DNA from: Paenibacillus alkalitolerans
GTDB lineage: Bacteria > Bacillota > Bacilli > Paenibacillales > YIM-B00363
Assembly (NCBI RefSeq): GCF_016482785.1
Contig: NZ_JAEMXM010000005.1
Span: forward strand, 62,001-126,000
Reading direction: 5' to 3'
DNA length: 64,000 bases
Positions 16,701-26,439 of the stretch are shown here, one piece after another. The translations under genes were made by a program, and so were the position numbers. The notes beneath the pieces are model-generated. The model made no database searches. It was not told the DNA's origin and saw nothing but the letters and a program-made list of their open reading frames with translations. Every line of letters starts with the position of its first letter. Position 1 is the first letter of the stretch.

Positions 16701-19700
16701 CAATTATTATAAAGATACAACGGTTCAAAACGGAAAGGTTTACTATTACAAAGTCGCCGCAGTGAACGATTACGGCGCGGGGTGGGATTCGTACCGAGCG
16801 AAGGCCGATTTGACGGCGCCTGTGTCCGGCGCTGCCGGTACGGAGTGGCGCGATGACCGCATCGGAGGAACGTCAGGCAGCGCGGTAATCGACGGTTCGT
16901 CCATCGCGATAGGCTCTGCGGGCGGAACAGGCTTCGGCGAAGGCGACGATTACAATATCTACAAGCGGGATATTAACGATTCGCTGCACTTTGTAAGCCG
17001 GGTCGCGGCCGGCAACAGCTCGATCAGCGCGAAAATCGACAGCGCGTCGGGAGAAGCGAGCGGCATCATGATGCGCGATCGTCTCGCGGCCGACAAATCT
17101 CGCTATATCTATTTCGGCGCGGACGAGAACGGCAACCTTGTGCTGCAAGACCGTACGCGGATCTCCATCGTACAGTGGTCGGGTGAGGTAGTAAGTCCGA
17201 AAAAAACGAAGATTGAAGGCTATACCGCGGCGGAGTATCCGTACGTCAAGCTGATGCGCGATCATGATTCGCAGACCGTGTACGCTTATCTTTCCAAGGA
17301 CGGAACGAACTGGATGTATGTAACCAAGATGTCTACATTGCTGCCGTATGCGTACTATACGGGAGTAGCCGCATCGGATCAGGCGCAGTTCAGCGAAGTT
17401 ACGATAACGGAAACGCCGCAAGGCAGCTTGACTCCGTTCGTGGACAAAGCGCAGGATCAAGTGACGCTGTACTGGAATAAGCCGAAACAAGCTTCTTGGT
17501 TCAATGTTTACCGCACAACCGATGAAGCGGCGGGTCAGACCGATCCGGAGTTGAAGCCGGGTACGGGGGAGCCGGTGGACGGTTCCCCATGGACGCTTGT
17601 TCTCGCGAATACGAGAGCGACATCGTACCAGGAGTCCAACCTGCGGTACGGAAGCGTATACTACAAGATTTTGCCGGTTCACGGAGACGGATCGCCCCAA
17701 CCGTTCTATGCCGCATCGGTGGCCGCGGATCCGATTGAAGTCGTGCTGCAGTACGCGGAGAGCTTGCCGGCTTCCGACTACACGAAAGCGAGCTATTACC
17801 TGTTCCGTAAGGAACTGGACCGCATCAAATCGGAAATGGAAAAGCCTGAGGTAGACGAGGAAACGTTGATCAACGAAATCTACAAAGCGAAGGAATTGCT
17901 CGTTTCGGTTCGGACGCTGCTGACGAAAGTTCAGATGGACCCATCGATGGCAAGGGCTTCGGAAAAATTTTGGCAAAATGATAACATTTCCGAGGAACAG
18001 AACGCATGGTTTTTGTTCGATGAGAATCCCGACACCATTGCCCACACCAGATCTGCTGTGAGTTGGGTGGATGTCGACTTTGGCGCAGGAAATGAAAAAG
18101 TGATCGACACGTTCCGCTACTTGCCGAGAAGAACACATGTAAGCCGTGTCAACGGGACCGTCTTTAAAGGCTCGAATGACGGCGTGAATTGGACGGATCT
18201 ATACAAGATTCCGAATACTCCGAGTTATCAATGGTATTCCGCCATCAATCCGGATCCGACGCCATACCGTTATATTCGTATCTACGACGACCATAACGGA
18301 TTCGTGAACTTTGAAGAAATCGAGTTCCTTGAAATCGGCGTTGACAAGACGCTGCTCACGCTGCTGCTGGATGAAGCCGATTCTGCCGTTGCCGATTATT
18401 ACACAGCCGAAAGTTATGAAGCTTTGCAAGCGGCGGCTGCGAATGCGAATGCGGTTGCGTCGGGCGTCGATTCGACGCAGGAGGACGTGGATGCGGCTTC
18501 CGCGGATCTGCTGGCAGCGCTGAACGGACTGCAATACGTTCCGGGAGTGCCGGTACTTGATCCTATTAGCAGCAAATTCGTTGTAGCCGGCGAGCGGCTA
18601 GCATTTACGGTTCAAGCATCGAATGCGGACAACATTGTGTACAGCGCAACCGATTTACCGGAGGGAGCGGCGTTCAACGCGGAAACCCGAACGTTCGAAT
18701 GGACGCCGGCCAAAGAACAAGGCGGCATATATAATGTTACGTTTACCGTGACTTCCGGTGATTTATCTACTTCCCGTACGATCAAGATCACTGTCAAAGG
18801 GCAGCCGGCCATCGGTCCCGATACGACGGTGGACGCGACGGCGAAGCAGCTGTTCACTTATCAGGTGGAGGCATCCGATCCGTCAGGCGCACCGATCACG
18901 TATAGCGCGGCGGACGTGCCGGCGGGCGCGTGGTTCGATTCCGCGAAGGGCGTCCTCACTTGGACCCCGAAGCAATCGGATTACGGAAGCTATCCGGTTA
19001 CCTTCACGGTAAGCAACGGCAGCTTCGAAGCGAGACAGACGGTGGAATTTAATGTTAGGCTGCATGTGCTTCCTGCCGGGGACTACACGAAAGGCAGTTA
19101 TTATTTGTACAAGAAGGAAGTAGATAGGATTGAAGCGGAGATGCAGCAGCCCGAAGCCGATAAGGCTAGTCTTGCGGCACAACTCGATCAGGCAGAGAAG
19201 CTTCTCGTTCACATGTCGCTTTACTCGTTCGAAGGAAGTGCGAATAATGCTTTCGGGACGACTCACGGAATCGTCGAAGGGCAGGCTGCTTACACGGAAG
19301 GAAAGTTCGGTCAGGCGATCGATCTGAACGGCACGGACAGCTTCGTCGCTTTGCCTTCCTCGCATCCGTTATCTTCATCTGATGTAATTACGATCGCCGC
19401 TTGGGTGAACTGGAAAGGCGGAGGCAATTGGCAAAGAATATTCGATTTCGGTAATAATACGAGCCAGTATTTGTTCCTTACGCCGAATTCAGGCAGCAAC
19501 ACGCTGCGCTTCGCGATCAAGAACGGCGGCGGAGAACAGATGGTGCAGACCGCTCCGCTGCCGGTAGGCGAATGGGTTCATGTGGCGGTGACGCTTGGGA
19601 ACCGTACGGCGAAGCTGTATGTGAACGGCGAATTGAAGGCTGAGAACACCAATGTTACGCTCAAGCCGAGCGATTTCAATCCGAGCGTCAACTACATCGG

Positions 19701-20739
19701 CAAGAGTATGTGGCCGGACCCATTGTTCAAAGGCATGATCGACGAGTTCCGCTTGTATAACTACGTCTTGGATTCGGAACAAATTCAGGAAGTTATGAAT
19801 CATACGACGGAGCAGTGGATTGACAACACGTTACTCCCGGTTCTGCTGGACGAAGCCGCGTCCGTGGACACTGAGCTCTACAAAGAAAAAAGCATACAAG
19901 CGCTTCAAGCGGAAGTATCGAACGCTCAATCGGTGTACAACAATGCAGAGGCAACGCAGGCGGAGATCGACGCGGCAGCCGCAAGCCTGCTTGCGGCGCT
20001 TGAAGGACTGCAGTGGAAAGACATCACCGCATCTTTGGGTCCTGCGGAGCCAAACGGCAAGAACGGTTGGTTTACCTCTCCGGTAACGGTGACGCTGTCT
20101 CCGGCGAAAATCGCGGAATACAGTCTGGACGGCGGAAACACCTGGGTAGCTTACGGTGAGCCTGTGATTCTGGACCAAGAGGGAACGCATCAGGTTCAGT
20201 ACCGCCGTTCGGTCGATACGGGAGAGGCGAGTTCGCTGGAGGTCAAGGTCGATCTGGCGGCTCCTCATGTAACAGTGACTGGGGGCACATACTTCACGAT
20301 TGATCAAGACATCTTGATTACCTGCAGCGCAGCCGATACCGTGTCGGGCGTAACGTATTCGCCTTGCGACGTACCGCTGCTTCAGACCAAGGCGTACACA
20401 CTGGAGTCCGGACAGCATACGGTAATAGCGACAGCGGAGGACGCGGCAGGCCACCAAACGACGGTCACTCATGAGTTTACGGTGACCGTAACGTTCGACA
20501 GCTTGAAGACCGTGACGAATGCGTTCCTGCAGGAGACGAACTACAACGCGTGGGAAACAGTTGCAAAGTCGTATAATCAAAAGCTGGATCAGGCGAAAGC
20601 TGCGGCATCCAAAGGAAGAATAGATGCGGCAAAGAGTATGATGGCCGACTATATCGAGCAGGTAAAGGATCAAACCGGAAAGTACTTCACGCAAGAACAA
20701 GCGGACATTCTGATCCGGTGGGCGCAAATTGTGATCTAA
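13750..20739 (+). CDS. Giant secreted multidomain protein with unassigned N-terminal catalytic-like region
   Basis: 2329 residues from ATG 13750; GAGGGAGGG at 13731-13739 supports this start over ATG 13654. A signal peptide with a long basic n-region ends near residue 47 (AHA/AED). Residues ~50-900 form a large, mostly helical region plus a C-terminal beta domain that I cannot assign; it is rich in aromatic and acidic residues (RGGHQGDWGG, YEGAWEAHEG, YHSLFHHDG) as in alpha/alpha-toroid lyases. Then: FN3 (~935-1020), a beta-sandwich (~1030-1220), FN3 (~1225-1320), helical linker, F5/8C (~1393-1530), FIVAR-type (~1531-1595), two Ig/cadherin-like domains (~1600-1775), linker, LamG/concanavalin-like (~1823-2017), FIVAR-type, Ig/OmpL47-type (~2091-2245) and a FIMAH-type C-terminus. 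Several modules match the protein at 7708. Probably a polysaccharide-degrading enzyme; activity unknown. Confidence 0.8.
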   Translation: MQSRFKDIFMSQLRKRSRQARSVLAGVLVSVLLFQSFGPVMDTAAHAAEDASASGYLDKIVFGNAASENAHNFTGEFTTAITGLFGEPARISNPRVPVQGQGGDLTFTMKVDPYLRNYFTVKFSGEEASYISMVNINGEQIGYISYGDYEAINRGWKLPNRFFYYTIMLPLESTVGKETVEITIKSFNPSGNMTTDSRGYYNAYTHTQAYINVDGEKQGYKLKSDQTPDTMLTPDLTDEEKQALIDGYMKGHIDFFNNLSAKVDSSAGGKMSIVRYQDELKFYANVLKYDWSPAKTPEEKRAALQRIFKTIDNHVKDYYGNTRLVLRGGHQGDWGGYYGALGEALYIVENLIKDDTIYGEAAFNAFLDEPFVTGTTEGEFSLAGVDWNGGELTRREAWERVLKANFDFARARLSYIYNQVYYTYEGAWEAHEGLRMIGSSFYEGKGRSHQILLEALGIRPFLGEEVLVGPNGEELDLYHSLFHHDGQAHFTDDFIHIVGKGLAKSKLDAEGNIVRRLPYGKHYTGLTDGGLTRENGYVANYGEAANYLVTYYYKTLNHTGDEEMNDEIMKAALKSIHARGFVRYPSLNDDGKRVMRAEQVTDERNQTISGLHMYGARVGFGMGMQFASLEMAMAQNEQKYSGPEWDEYWQYAREAVGFVQQQLADHQLLHVKDFGNRGSMSGPDFLLAETYQYVTADRANYSRVGGNVMAGVVLPHSDFDYYKPEEIAALGVNPEDYEQFAWADIDNMYVSVRDDDIRMFGSLFYRNRGMASNGRLRVMKDSYDHIVQIATNNKFKYEDYYLRAPYIDWDFQSNRASNWSGAPQALAGEPAPASYQPGVGTVNRDNFEVDNPYSGYPELSTSRYGKYFIIFNTTRDEYGNKQTFDVELPADFTGTAVLDLVSGTNVPVANGKVTVAPKTAMVLKLTSDIELAPKPFHVDFVNALAGNGYVGISWKTTSGGQSYTIKRAETEDGPYETIATVVTGNYYKDTTVQNGKVYYYKVAAVNDYGAGWDSYRAKADLTAPVSGAAGTEWRDDRIGGTSGSAVIDGSSIAIGSAGGTGFGEGDDYNIYKRDINDSLHFVSRVAAGNSSISAKIDSASGEASGIMMRDRLAADKSRYIYFGADENGNLVLQDRTRISIVQWSGEVVSPKKTKIEGYTAAEYPYVKLMRDHDSQTVYAYLSKDGTNWMYVTKMSTLLPYAYYTGVAASDQAQFSEVTITETPQGSLTPFVDKAQDQVTLYWNKPKQASWFNVYRTTDEAAGQTDPELKPGTGEPVDGSPWTLVLANTRATSYQESNLRYGSVYYKILPVHGDGSPQPFYAASVAADPIEVVLQYAESLPASDYTKASYYLFRKELDRIKSEMEKPEVDEETLINEIYKAKELLVSVRTLLTKVQMDPSMARASEKFWQNDNISEEQNAWFLFDENPDTIAHTRSAVSWVDVDFGAGNEKVIDTFRYLPRRTHVSRVNGTVFKGSNDGVNWTDLYKIPNTPSYQWYSAINPDPTPYRYIRIYDDHNGFVNFEEIEFLEIGVDKTLLTLLLDEADSAVADYYTAESYEALQAAAANANAVASGVDSTQEDVDAASADLLAALNGLQYVPGVPVLDPISSKFVVAGERLAFTVQASNADNIVYSATDLPEGAAFNAETRTFEWTPAKEQGGIYNVTFTVTSGDLSTSRTIKITVKGQPAIGPDTTVDATAKQLFTYQVEASDPSGAPITYSAADVPAGAWFDSAKGVLTWTPKQSDYGSYPVTFTVSNGSFEARQTVEFNVRLHVLPAGDYTKGSYYLYKKEVDRIEAEMQQPEADKASLAAQLDQAEKLLVHMSLYSFEGSANNAFGTTHGIVEGQAAYTEGKFGQAIDLNGTDSFVALPSSHPLSSSDVITIAAWVNWKGGGNWQRIFDFGNNTSQYLFLTPNSGSNTLRFAIKNGGGEQMVQTAPLPVGEWVHVAVTLGNRTAKLYVNGELKAENTNVTLKPSDFNPSVNYIGKSMWPDPLFKGMIDEFRLYNYVLDSEQIQEVMNHTTEQWIDNTLLPVLLDEAASVDTELYKEKSIQALQAEVSNAQSVYNNAEATQAEIDAAAASLLAALEGLQWKDITASLGPAEPNGKNGWFTSPVTVTLSPAKIAEYSLDGGNTWVAYGEPVILDQEGTHQVQYRRSVDTGEASSLEVKVDLAAPHVTVTGGTYFTIDQDILITCSAADTVSGVTYSPCDVPLLQTKAYTLESGQHTVIATAEDAAGHQTTVTHEFTVTVTFDSLKTVTNAFLQETNYNAWETVAKSYNQKLDQAKAAASKGRIDAAKSMMADYIEQVKDQTGKYFTQEQADILIRWAQIVI

Positions 20740-20754
20740 CAGAAAATGAACAGC

Positions 20755-20800
20755 AAGGGTGAAGGCCGACGAGATTAACGAGTTGTCGGTCTTCACCTTT
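20755..20800 (+). terminator. Terminator-like hairpin after the second giant gene
   Basis: AAGGGTGAAGGCCGAC (20755-20770) pairs with GTCGGTCTTCACCTTT (20785-20800), a 16-bp stem with wobble pairs. A T-run is short. Confidence 0.6.
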
Positions 20801-20813
20801 GTCGAATACATGC

Positions 20814-20860
20814 TTCATTCCGAGCCGGCACAGACAGCAGGAAGTCAGTGCCGGCTTGGG
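20814..20860 (+). repeat. Repeated hairpin after giant gene, copy 2
   Basis: Second copy of the segment at 13374-13420, with stem AGCCGGCAC (20823-20831) and GTGCCGGCT (20848-20856) and a variable loop. Confidence 0.6.
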
Positions 20861-20915
20861 CATGTAAGGGAAGCAAGCCAATATTGATCCATTTCACCTC
20901 GCGTCTTTTTCAAGC

Positions 20916-22943
20916 TCATTTTGTGTTCCTTTTAAAGACCTCCACCTCATACGGCGCTAACTCCAGACTTCTCTCGTAACTTCGGCCCGTCAACATGCCT
21001 TGCCCCGGTGCGGGAACAGTGATGTGCTGCATGGAAGATGTCGTATTCACATACATCACATAGTCGCCGACCTGCCGCGCAGCCACACCTTGCGGTGTTT
21101 CCGGTCCCTTATGGATTCGAAGCTTCGCGTAAAAATGATTCAATAGCAACTGCATGAGGTCCAGCTGCGCAGGAACCGCTACATAGACCGCTTGACCCTT
21201 TCCGTATGTGTTGACGGTTACTGCCGGCAGTTCACTCTCCAAGCCGGTAAAAGTGGCCAAAATGTCCGCCGTGGCAGGCTCCAGAATTTCATAATAATTG
21301 ATCGGGATATCCACCACGTAATCCGCCATCCTGATTTTTGGATTTTCACGTCGAAGGTCCAATTTTTGCTTCTGAAGTCCGCCTTCATTCGTATCGGTAT
21401 GATGGTACACCGGACGTTCGAACGCGTTGGCTCGGATGCCGAACACATCGCTGAGCCTTCCGGGCATCGTTGTGCCGAATACCCGGTTGTGCTCGTCCAC
21501 CTTGGCGGAGTAAGCCGTCATGATGACGGTTCCGCCTTGCTCCACGAAATGTCTGATCGATTGGGCGGACGCTTCATCCATGACGCAATGACCGGGAACA
21601 AGCAGAAGCTTGTAATCCTTCTCGATGTTGCGGAGGTCCGCTATGTTACATTCAACATTTTCCTCGCACAGCGCCAGGAATGTCTGCATCATTTGATCCA
21701 GGTAGGCGGTTTTGTAGTACCCTCTTTGATTTTCGGACACTTTAAACGATTCGAAGGAGTAAGCAAGAGCGACATCCGGTTTGGGCAAATAGGGCAATTG
21801 TAAACCTGCAAGCTTTAACTCCTGCATCTCATATGCGAATTGACGGAATTCATCCAGTTTTCTTCCAGGGAGTCCGTCGTGATCGAGCAGTCCGAATATG
21901 TACTGCTCTTCGCCGCCCAGCATCGCTCTCCATGTCCAAGCGCATATGGCTTCGGAGCGGAATAACAAGGACAGGTAGGCGTACATTCGCAGCGCCCCTT
22001 TCGGAGGCGCGTATGCTCCGTAAGAGCCGGTCTGAAACTCCAGGCACCACATCGGCTCATCCTTTTCCGCGATCCGGTGCATCGTCGTAAAGCATGCGCC
22101 AAACAGCGCGTTTCGGTCTTCCGGATTCACTCCAGGGTAAAATCCAATTCCCGGTAGATCAAAGATTTCTCTATAACCTTTCAAATAGTCAAAACCGAGC
22201 ACAGGATTTTCTCCCCAGTGATTGGTCGTTTCCCGCGCATTCGGTGCATATTTCCGAACAATCTCGCTTAATCCGACGAGATAGGAAAGCTGCTCGTCCG
22301 AAAAAAAACGCCACATATCCAGCATTCGCTCCGGAGCTCCATTCATATTTCCGGAAACGGGGAACTCGATATCCTCGAAGCTGTTCAGCTTGCGGGACCA
22401 TCTTTGGGCTGCCCATGCCGCATTCAATTGTTCAATGCTGCCGTATTTGGCTTTCAGCCACTGCACGTAACGCTGGCGAGCTTCGTCCGAGAATGTCGGC
22501 ATTCCGCTTCCTACTTCGTTGCACAACCCGAACGCATACAAAGCGGGATGGTCGGCATACCGTTCGGTTAGTACCTTGGCGAATTTGTACGCATATTCCT
22601 GGAAGACCGGATGTCCCACATCTTCATAATATCGGTGTACCGCATACAACCGATTCCGGTTTCTGTCGGCGAGCGTGATGACGGGGTATTTCTTATGAAG
22701 CCAGGTAGGAGCCGGACGGGTGGCGATGTCAAGAACGACCTCGATCTGCGCATCCGAGAATAAGTCCATGACCTCATCGAACCAAGTGAAGTCATAGTTC
22801 CCTTCCGACGGTTCGAAGCTGTCCCAGCATAAGTGTCCGAGACGCACCAGATTAAACCCGGCTTCCTTCATCAGCCGGATGTCGGTCGGCCAACGCTCGC
22901 GGGGCCAATCATGGGGATGGTAGTTTGTGCCAACATAAATCAT
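20916..22943 (-). CDS. GH42 beta-galactosidase
   Basis: 675 residues, no signal peptide, so cytoplasmic. The TIM barrel shows the GH42 signature start (GTNYHPHDWPRERW), the acid/base E143 in FGLCNEVGSG and the nucleophile E302 in WCLEFQTGSYG. A beta-galactosidase trimerisation (Rossmann-like) domain covers roughly residues 390-600, with a small C-terminal beta domain after it. The ATG at 22943 is chosen because GGAAGG lies eight bases upstream; the in-frame GTG at 22952 overlaps that site. It is divergent from the AraC gene at 23134, its probable regulator. It likely removes terminal galactose from imported oligosaccharides. Confidence 0.93.
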   Translation of the reverse strand: MIYVGTNYHPHDWPRERWPTDIRLMKEAGFNLVRLGHLCWDSFEPSEGNYDFTWFDEVMDLFSDAQIEVVLDIATRPAPTWLHKKYPVITLADRNRNRLYAVHRYYEDVGHPVFQEYAYKFAKVLTERYADHPALYAFGLCNEVGSGMPTFSDEARQRYVQWLKAKYGSIEQLNAAWAAQRWSRKLNSFEDIEFPVSGNMNGAPERMLDMWRFFSDEQLSYLVGLSEIVRKYAPNARETTNHWGENPVLGFDYLKGYREIFDLPGIGFYPGVNPEDRNALFGACFTTMHRIAEKDEPMWCLEFQTGSYGAYAPPKGALRMYAYLSLLFRSEAICAWTWRAMLGGEEQYIFGLLDHDGLPGRKLDEFRQFAYEMQELKLAGLQLPYLPKPDVALAYSFESFKVSENQRGYYKTAYLDQMMQTFLALCEENVECNIADLRNIEKDYKLLLVPGHCVMDEASAQSIRHFVEQGGTVIMTAYSAKVDEHNRVFGTTMPGRLSDVFGIRANAFERPVYHHTDTNEGGLQKQKLDLRRENPKIRMADYVVDIPINYYEILEPATADILATFTGLESELPAVTVNTYGKGQAVYVAVPAQLDLMQLLLNHFYAKLRIHKGPETPQGVAARQVGDYVMYVNTTSSMQHITVPAPGQGMLTGRSYERSLELAPYEVEVFKRNTK

Positions 22944-23133
22944 TTTGATCACCTTCCGTCAAGTTCTCTTTAGCATCAACTTACAATCGATGAAACGGGG
23001 AGCAGCGGAAATCATCTTGTCCCACCTCATCTTATATGATAAAACTGCATTAGATAACCTTATTGTATGGACTGAGATTGCCGTAAACTATATAAAATTC
23101 TTGAAATCGTATATAAGAATACGGAGGGTTTGT

Positions 23134-23988
23134 ATGAAGCGCCGCGTAGTTCCCGTCTCACCGGCGGAGCTGCTTCCCCTGCAGCTGGAAACGATCGGAA
23201 TGCATACCGAAGAAGAGGTAATAGAAAGGCCGAACGGGTATCCGTTCTTCCATTGGCTTCAGACGGTGGAAGGAGAGGGAGAGTTGTCGGCCAACGGTAA
23301 CACATGGAAAATGACGGCATGCTCGGGTGTGCTGCTGACCCCGGGGACGCCTCACCGATATGAGCCCAAATGCGGAAACTGGCGGAGCGGTTATATTACG
23401 TTTCATGGGAGCATGGCCGCAAATTTCGTACAGAAGATGGGGTGGAAAGAGGCGGAACGGTTTCAGTGGGAGCCCGGCAATGATCGGATTTCGCGGCAAC
23501 TGGAAAGTATGCTCGGGCTCGCCGAATCAGGGGGGGATCCGTCAGGGTGGCAAAGCTCGGCGGAATTGTATCGTTTTCTGACGCTGCTTCGTACCGATGC
23601 CCGTACGGACAACCGGCCATCCATGTCGAAGCGTCTGTCGCGCATTCAGGGATTGTTGGATTGGCTTGAAACCAGCTTCTCCGATCCGGGGATTGGACTT
23701 GCGGAAATGTCTGCGCGGCTCGGCATCGGCGAACGGCAGCTGAACGAGAAGTTTCGTGAACTGTTCGGCCAATCGGCGTACGCTTATTTGATTCAGATTA
23801 GACTCCGCAAAGCAAAGGAATGGCTTCCCTCCCGTCCGGATTGGACCATACGCCGCATCGGGGAGGCCGTTGGATTTCGCGACGCCAGCCATTTTGTCGC
23901 CACATTCCGGCAGAAGGAAGGCGTGACGCCGGATACGTACCGGAAGCTGTATGGTGCGGGTACAACATCGGAACGGCAACCGGATTAG
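23134..23988 (+). CDS. AraC-family regulator with cupin-type sensor domain
   Basis: 284 residues. The N-terminal ~150 residues are an AraC-binding cupin-like domain (LTPGTPHRYEPKCG, YITFHGS), and the last ~100 are the double helix-turn-helix (IGLAEMSARLGIGERQLNEKF; GFRDASHFVATFRQKEGVTPDTYR). ATG 23134 is chosen for the GGAGGG ribosome site at 23123-23128; upstream in-frame codons reach back to 22945 across the intergenic region and are unlikely to be translated. The 190-base gap to the divergent GH42 gene probably holds the shared operator, and this protein most likely controls that gene in response to a sugar. Confidence 0.9.
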   Translation: MKRRVVPVSPAELLPLQLETIGMHTEEEVIERPNGYPFFHWLQTVEGEGELSANGNTWKMTACSGVLLTPGTPHRYEPKCGNWRSGYITFHGSMAANFVQKMGWKEAERFQWEPGNDRISRQLESMLGLAESGGDPSGWQSSAELYRFLTLLRTDARTDNRPSMSKRLSRIQGLLDWLETSFSDPGIGLAEMSARLGIGERQLNEKFRELFGQSAYAYLIQIRLRKAKEWLPSRPDWTIRRIGEAVGFRDASHFVATFRQKEGVTPDTYRKLYGAGTTSERQPD

Positions 23989-24090
23989 CGCATGTGTTGC
24001 TTTTTTCGGAACGGCATCAGTGATTCATAGTCGGATAGGAGGTATAATATTATAATCCGCATCTATATAACTCTTAGGTGGTAGAGCATA

Positions 24091-26433
24091 ATGAAAAAGA
24101 TATTAGCTTTTGTACGGAAGAAGAATATGCTGTTCAGAATGATTCTCTCCTATTCACTAGTCGGCATTTTATTTATTGCCGGATTTTCATACGTCATTTT
24201 GAATAGGGTTTCAAGCGATTTGACGAAAGAGGTCAATGAAACCTCCTCTAGAATGATAGAACAGTCCTACAATACGGCTAACATCCTTCTATCCTCCACT
24301 TATAATTATTATTCGCAATTGTTTCTCAAGAATGAATGGGTGAATAGCGCAATATATAGCAAGGACTTCACTCCAGGCAAAATATACAGAATTAACACGG
24401 AGCTTAATAATTTCATACAGCATAACCCATTGGTTTCTTCTATATACGTATATAACTACAATAACAGGCTAGTCTTTTCCTCCGTCATGACTTTCAGTAC
24501 AATTGATAATTTCTTCGATAAGGGAATGACAAATATACTGGAACATAACAAAGTGTACGAGCAGAGTATTTTTATTCCGCGCAAAGCTGCCATTTCATTC
24601 CCCGATAGTCCCGGTATCACAGAAACCCAAGATTTGATTTCGATCGTTTACTCGAATGTACGGCCTGACGGGAAGCGGGACAGCATGGTTGTGAATCTCG
24701 ATCAAAATGTGCTGCAGGAGCTTGTCATGAAGGGAAGCGGCGAAGCGACGTATAAAATGATGATCGTTAATGATCAAGGACTTATCATTTCCCGCCCTGA
24801 CGATGAGATATTACAGGATAACGAAACGCTTAAAGAAATAATGAAGTCCATTCTGGGTAATAATGGAAAACGCGGGAAATTGATTTCCAAACTTAATGAC
24901 AAGACTTATATGGTATCTTACGTAAAAGCGGATCGGCTTGGTTGGAACTTCATTATTTTGGCAAATCAAGATAAGCTGCTGGGCAAAGTGACAGCGCTCA
25001 AAAGCTTTATTTTAAATATGACCCTTCTGTGTTTAGCAATCATGGCGATTACCTCGGCATTCTTCACCAAAATCATATATGTGCCAATATATCATCTAAT
25101 CAAAAGAACATTACCGACGACAGAGTCTAAGGAAAAGCCGCTGCTTAATGAATACGATTTATTAAATAAATCGTTTTCTTTATTGGAGAATAAAGTAAAT
25201 ACTCTGCAATCCGACATTAACCAGTCGGTATCGGCCCGCAAGCAAAGCCTTCTGCGTTCCATATTGCATGGGACGGCAGGAAATAGCGCCGAAGTACAAC
25301 AACAGATGAAGAGGCTTGATCTTGGCTCGGAAACGGATCGGTATGTGGTTTGTGTGCTAAAGATGGATTCTTTCCATAAAATGTCGGAGAAATATGATAT
25401 GGTTGATATTTCGTTGTTAAAATATGGCATTGGGAATATAAGCAGGGAAATCGCTTTGGGCTGTTATAATATGGAGATTCTCGAAGACGGCTACGATTCG
25501 TTTGATCTGATATTTACTATTGGTTCCGGCGGGGATGCACACGAATTGAAAATCAAGTCGATATTGGCAGAGATTCAGATGAATGTAGAAAAATTTCTGA
25601 AAATAACCGTTACGGCATCTATTGGCCCGATCGCAGACAAAGTTGAGAACCTGAAGCTGTCCAGACAGGGCGCTTACGAAGCTGTTCATTTCAGATTGAT
25701 ATACGGGACGAATAGCCTGATTTCCTATGAGAACGTCATCTCGGAAGAAACCAAAGAATATCAATATCCCGTTGAATTAGAGAAGCAGATGATGAACAGC
25801 CTGAAGGCAGGGGAATTAGACCATCTTCGGGAGCTGTCTGCTGAATTTTTTGCGGAGATCCATCCGTTCAGGTACGATGAGATTATCCTTTCGCTTGTAC
25901 AATTATTGGTGATGACCATTCGAACGGCAAAAGGAATGTCAAGCTTTGACCGTGAAGACGCCGATTTGGAAATTCATACGTGTCAACAGCAATTATTGCG
26001 ATTGGAAACACTGGAACAAATCGAGACCTGGTTTCTTTCGTTATGCGAGAGAATTATCGCGATCCGAGACAGAGAAGCAAGGTCCAAAAATAGCAAGACA
26101 GTCGAAAAAATGGCGGCATATATTAAAGAGCACTATATGGAGCCCAATTTAACTTTGGATGTGTTATCGGAAATGGTCGGTTTGTCGACCAGATATGTAA
26201 GACAGCTTTTCAAAGAGGAGACAGGCAAGTCTGTCGCCGAACATATTGCCGAGCATCGCTTCCTCAAGGCGAAAGAACTCCTGATCCGTACCGATCATCC
26301 TGCTAAAAAAATAGGTGAAATGGTCGGATTTGAAAATACGAGTTATTTCTATGTTTTGTTTAAAAAGCATGTAGGGATGACGCCGGATCATTATCGCAGA
26401 GAGAATAAATTGGAAAACATGATGATGGGCTGA
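24091..26433 (+). CDS. Membrane-bound AraC-type transcriptional regulator (Cache-like sensor)
   Basis: 780 residues. A membrane helix near residues 12-35 and a second near 303-325 flank an extracellular region of about 270 residues that resembles the double-Cache sensors of this family. A cytoplasmic middle region follows, and the C-terminal ~100 residues are an AraC/XylS double helix-turn-helix (LTLDVLSEMVGLSTRYVRQLF; NTSYFYVLFKKHVGMTPDHYR). It is thus a one-component receptor-regulator. The start follows AGGTGG. A near-perfect TATAAT lies about 50 bases upstream. It stands alone and ends in a terminator. Targets are unknown; the GH42 gene and the dehydrogenases are the nearest candidates. 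Confidence 0.88.
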   Translation: MKKILAFVRKKNMLFRMILSYSLVGILFIAGFSYVILNRVSSDLTKEVNETSSRMIEQSYNTANILLSSTYNYYSQLFLKNEWVNSAIYSKDFTPGKIYRINTELNNFIQHNPLVSSIYVYNYNNRLVFSSVMTFSTIDNFFDKGMTNILEHNKVYEQSIFIPRKAAISFPDSPGITETQDLISIVYSNVRPDGKRDSMVVNLDQNVLQELVMKGSGEATYKMMIVNDQGLIISRPDDEILQDNETLKEIMKSILGNNGKRGKLISKLNDKTYMVSYVKADRLGWNFIILANQDKLLGKVTALKSFILNMTLLCLAIMAITSAFFTKIIYVPIYHLIKRTLPTTESKEKPLLNEYDLLNKSFSLLENKVNTLQSDINQSVSARKQSLLRSILHGTAGNSAEVQQQMKRLDLGSETDRYVVCVLKMDSFHKMSEKYDMVDISLLKYGIGNISREIALGCYNMEILEDGYDSFDLIFTIGSGGDAHELKIKSILAEIQMNVEKFLKITVTASIGPIADKVENLKLSRQGAYEAVHFRLIYGTNSLISYENVISEETKEYQYPVELEKQMMNSLKAGELDHLRELSAEFFAEIHPFRYDEIILSLVQLLVMTIRTAKGMSSFDREDADLEIHTCQQQLLRLETLEQIETWFLSLCERIIAIRDREARSKNSKTVEKMAAYIKEHYMEPNLTLDVLSEMVGLSTRYVRQLFKEETGKSVAEHIAEHRFLKAKELLIRTDHPAKKIGEMVGFENTSYFYVLFKKHVGMTPDHYRRENKLENMMMG

Positions 26434-26439
26434 CGGGCG

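Noticed and set aside
16873-18138. 421-codon minus-strand open frame inside the 2329-residue gene
   Set aside because: Shadow frame with unnatural composition, fully within a strongly supported gene.
22945-23133. N-terminal extension of the AraC gene
   Set aside because: It overlaps the start region of the divergent GH42 gene; a good ribosome site and the usual cupin start support 23134.
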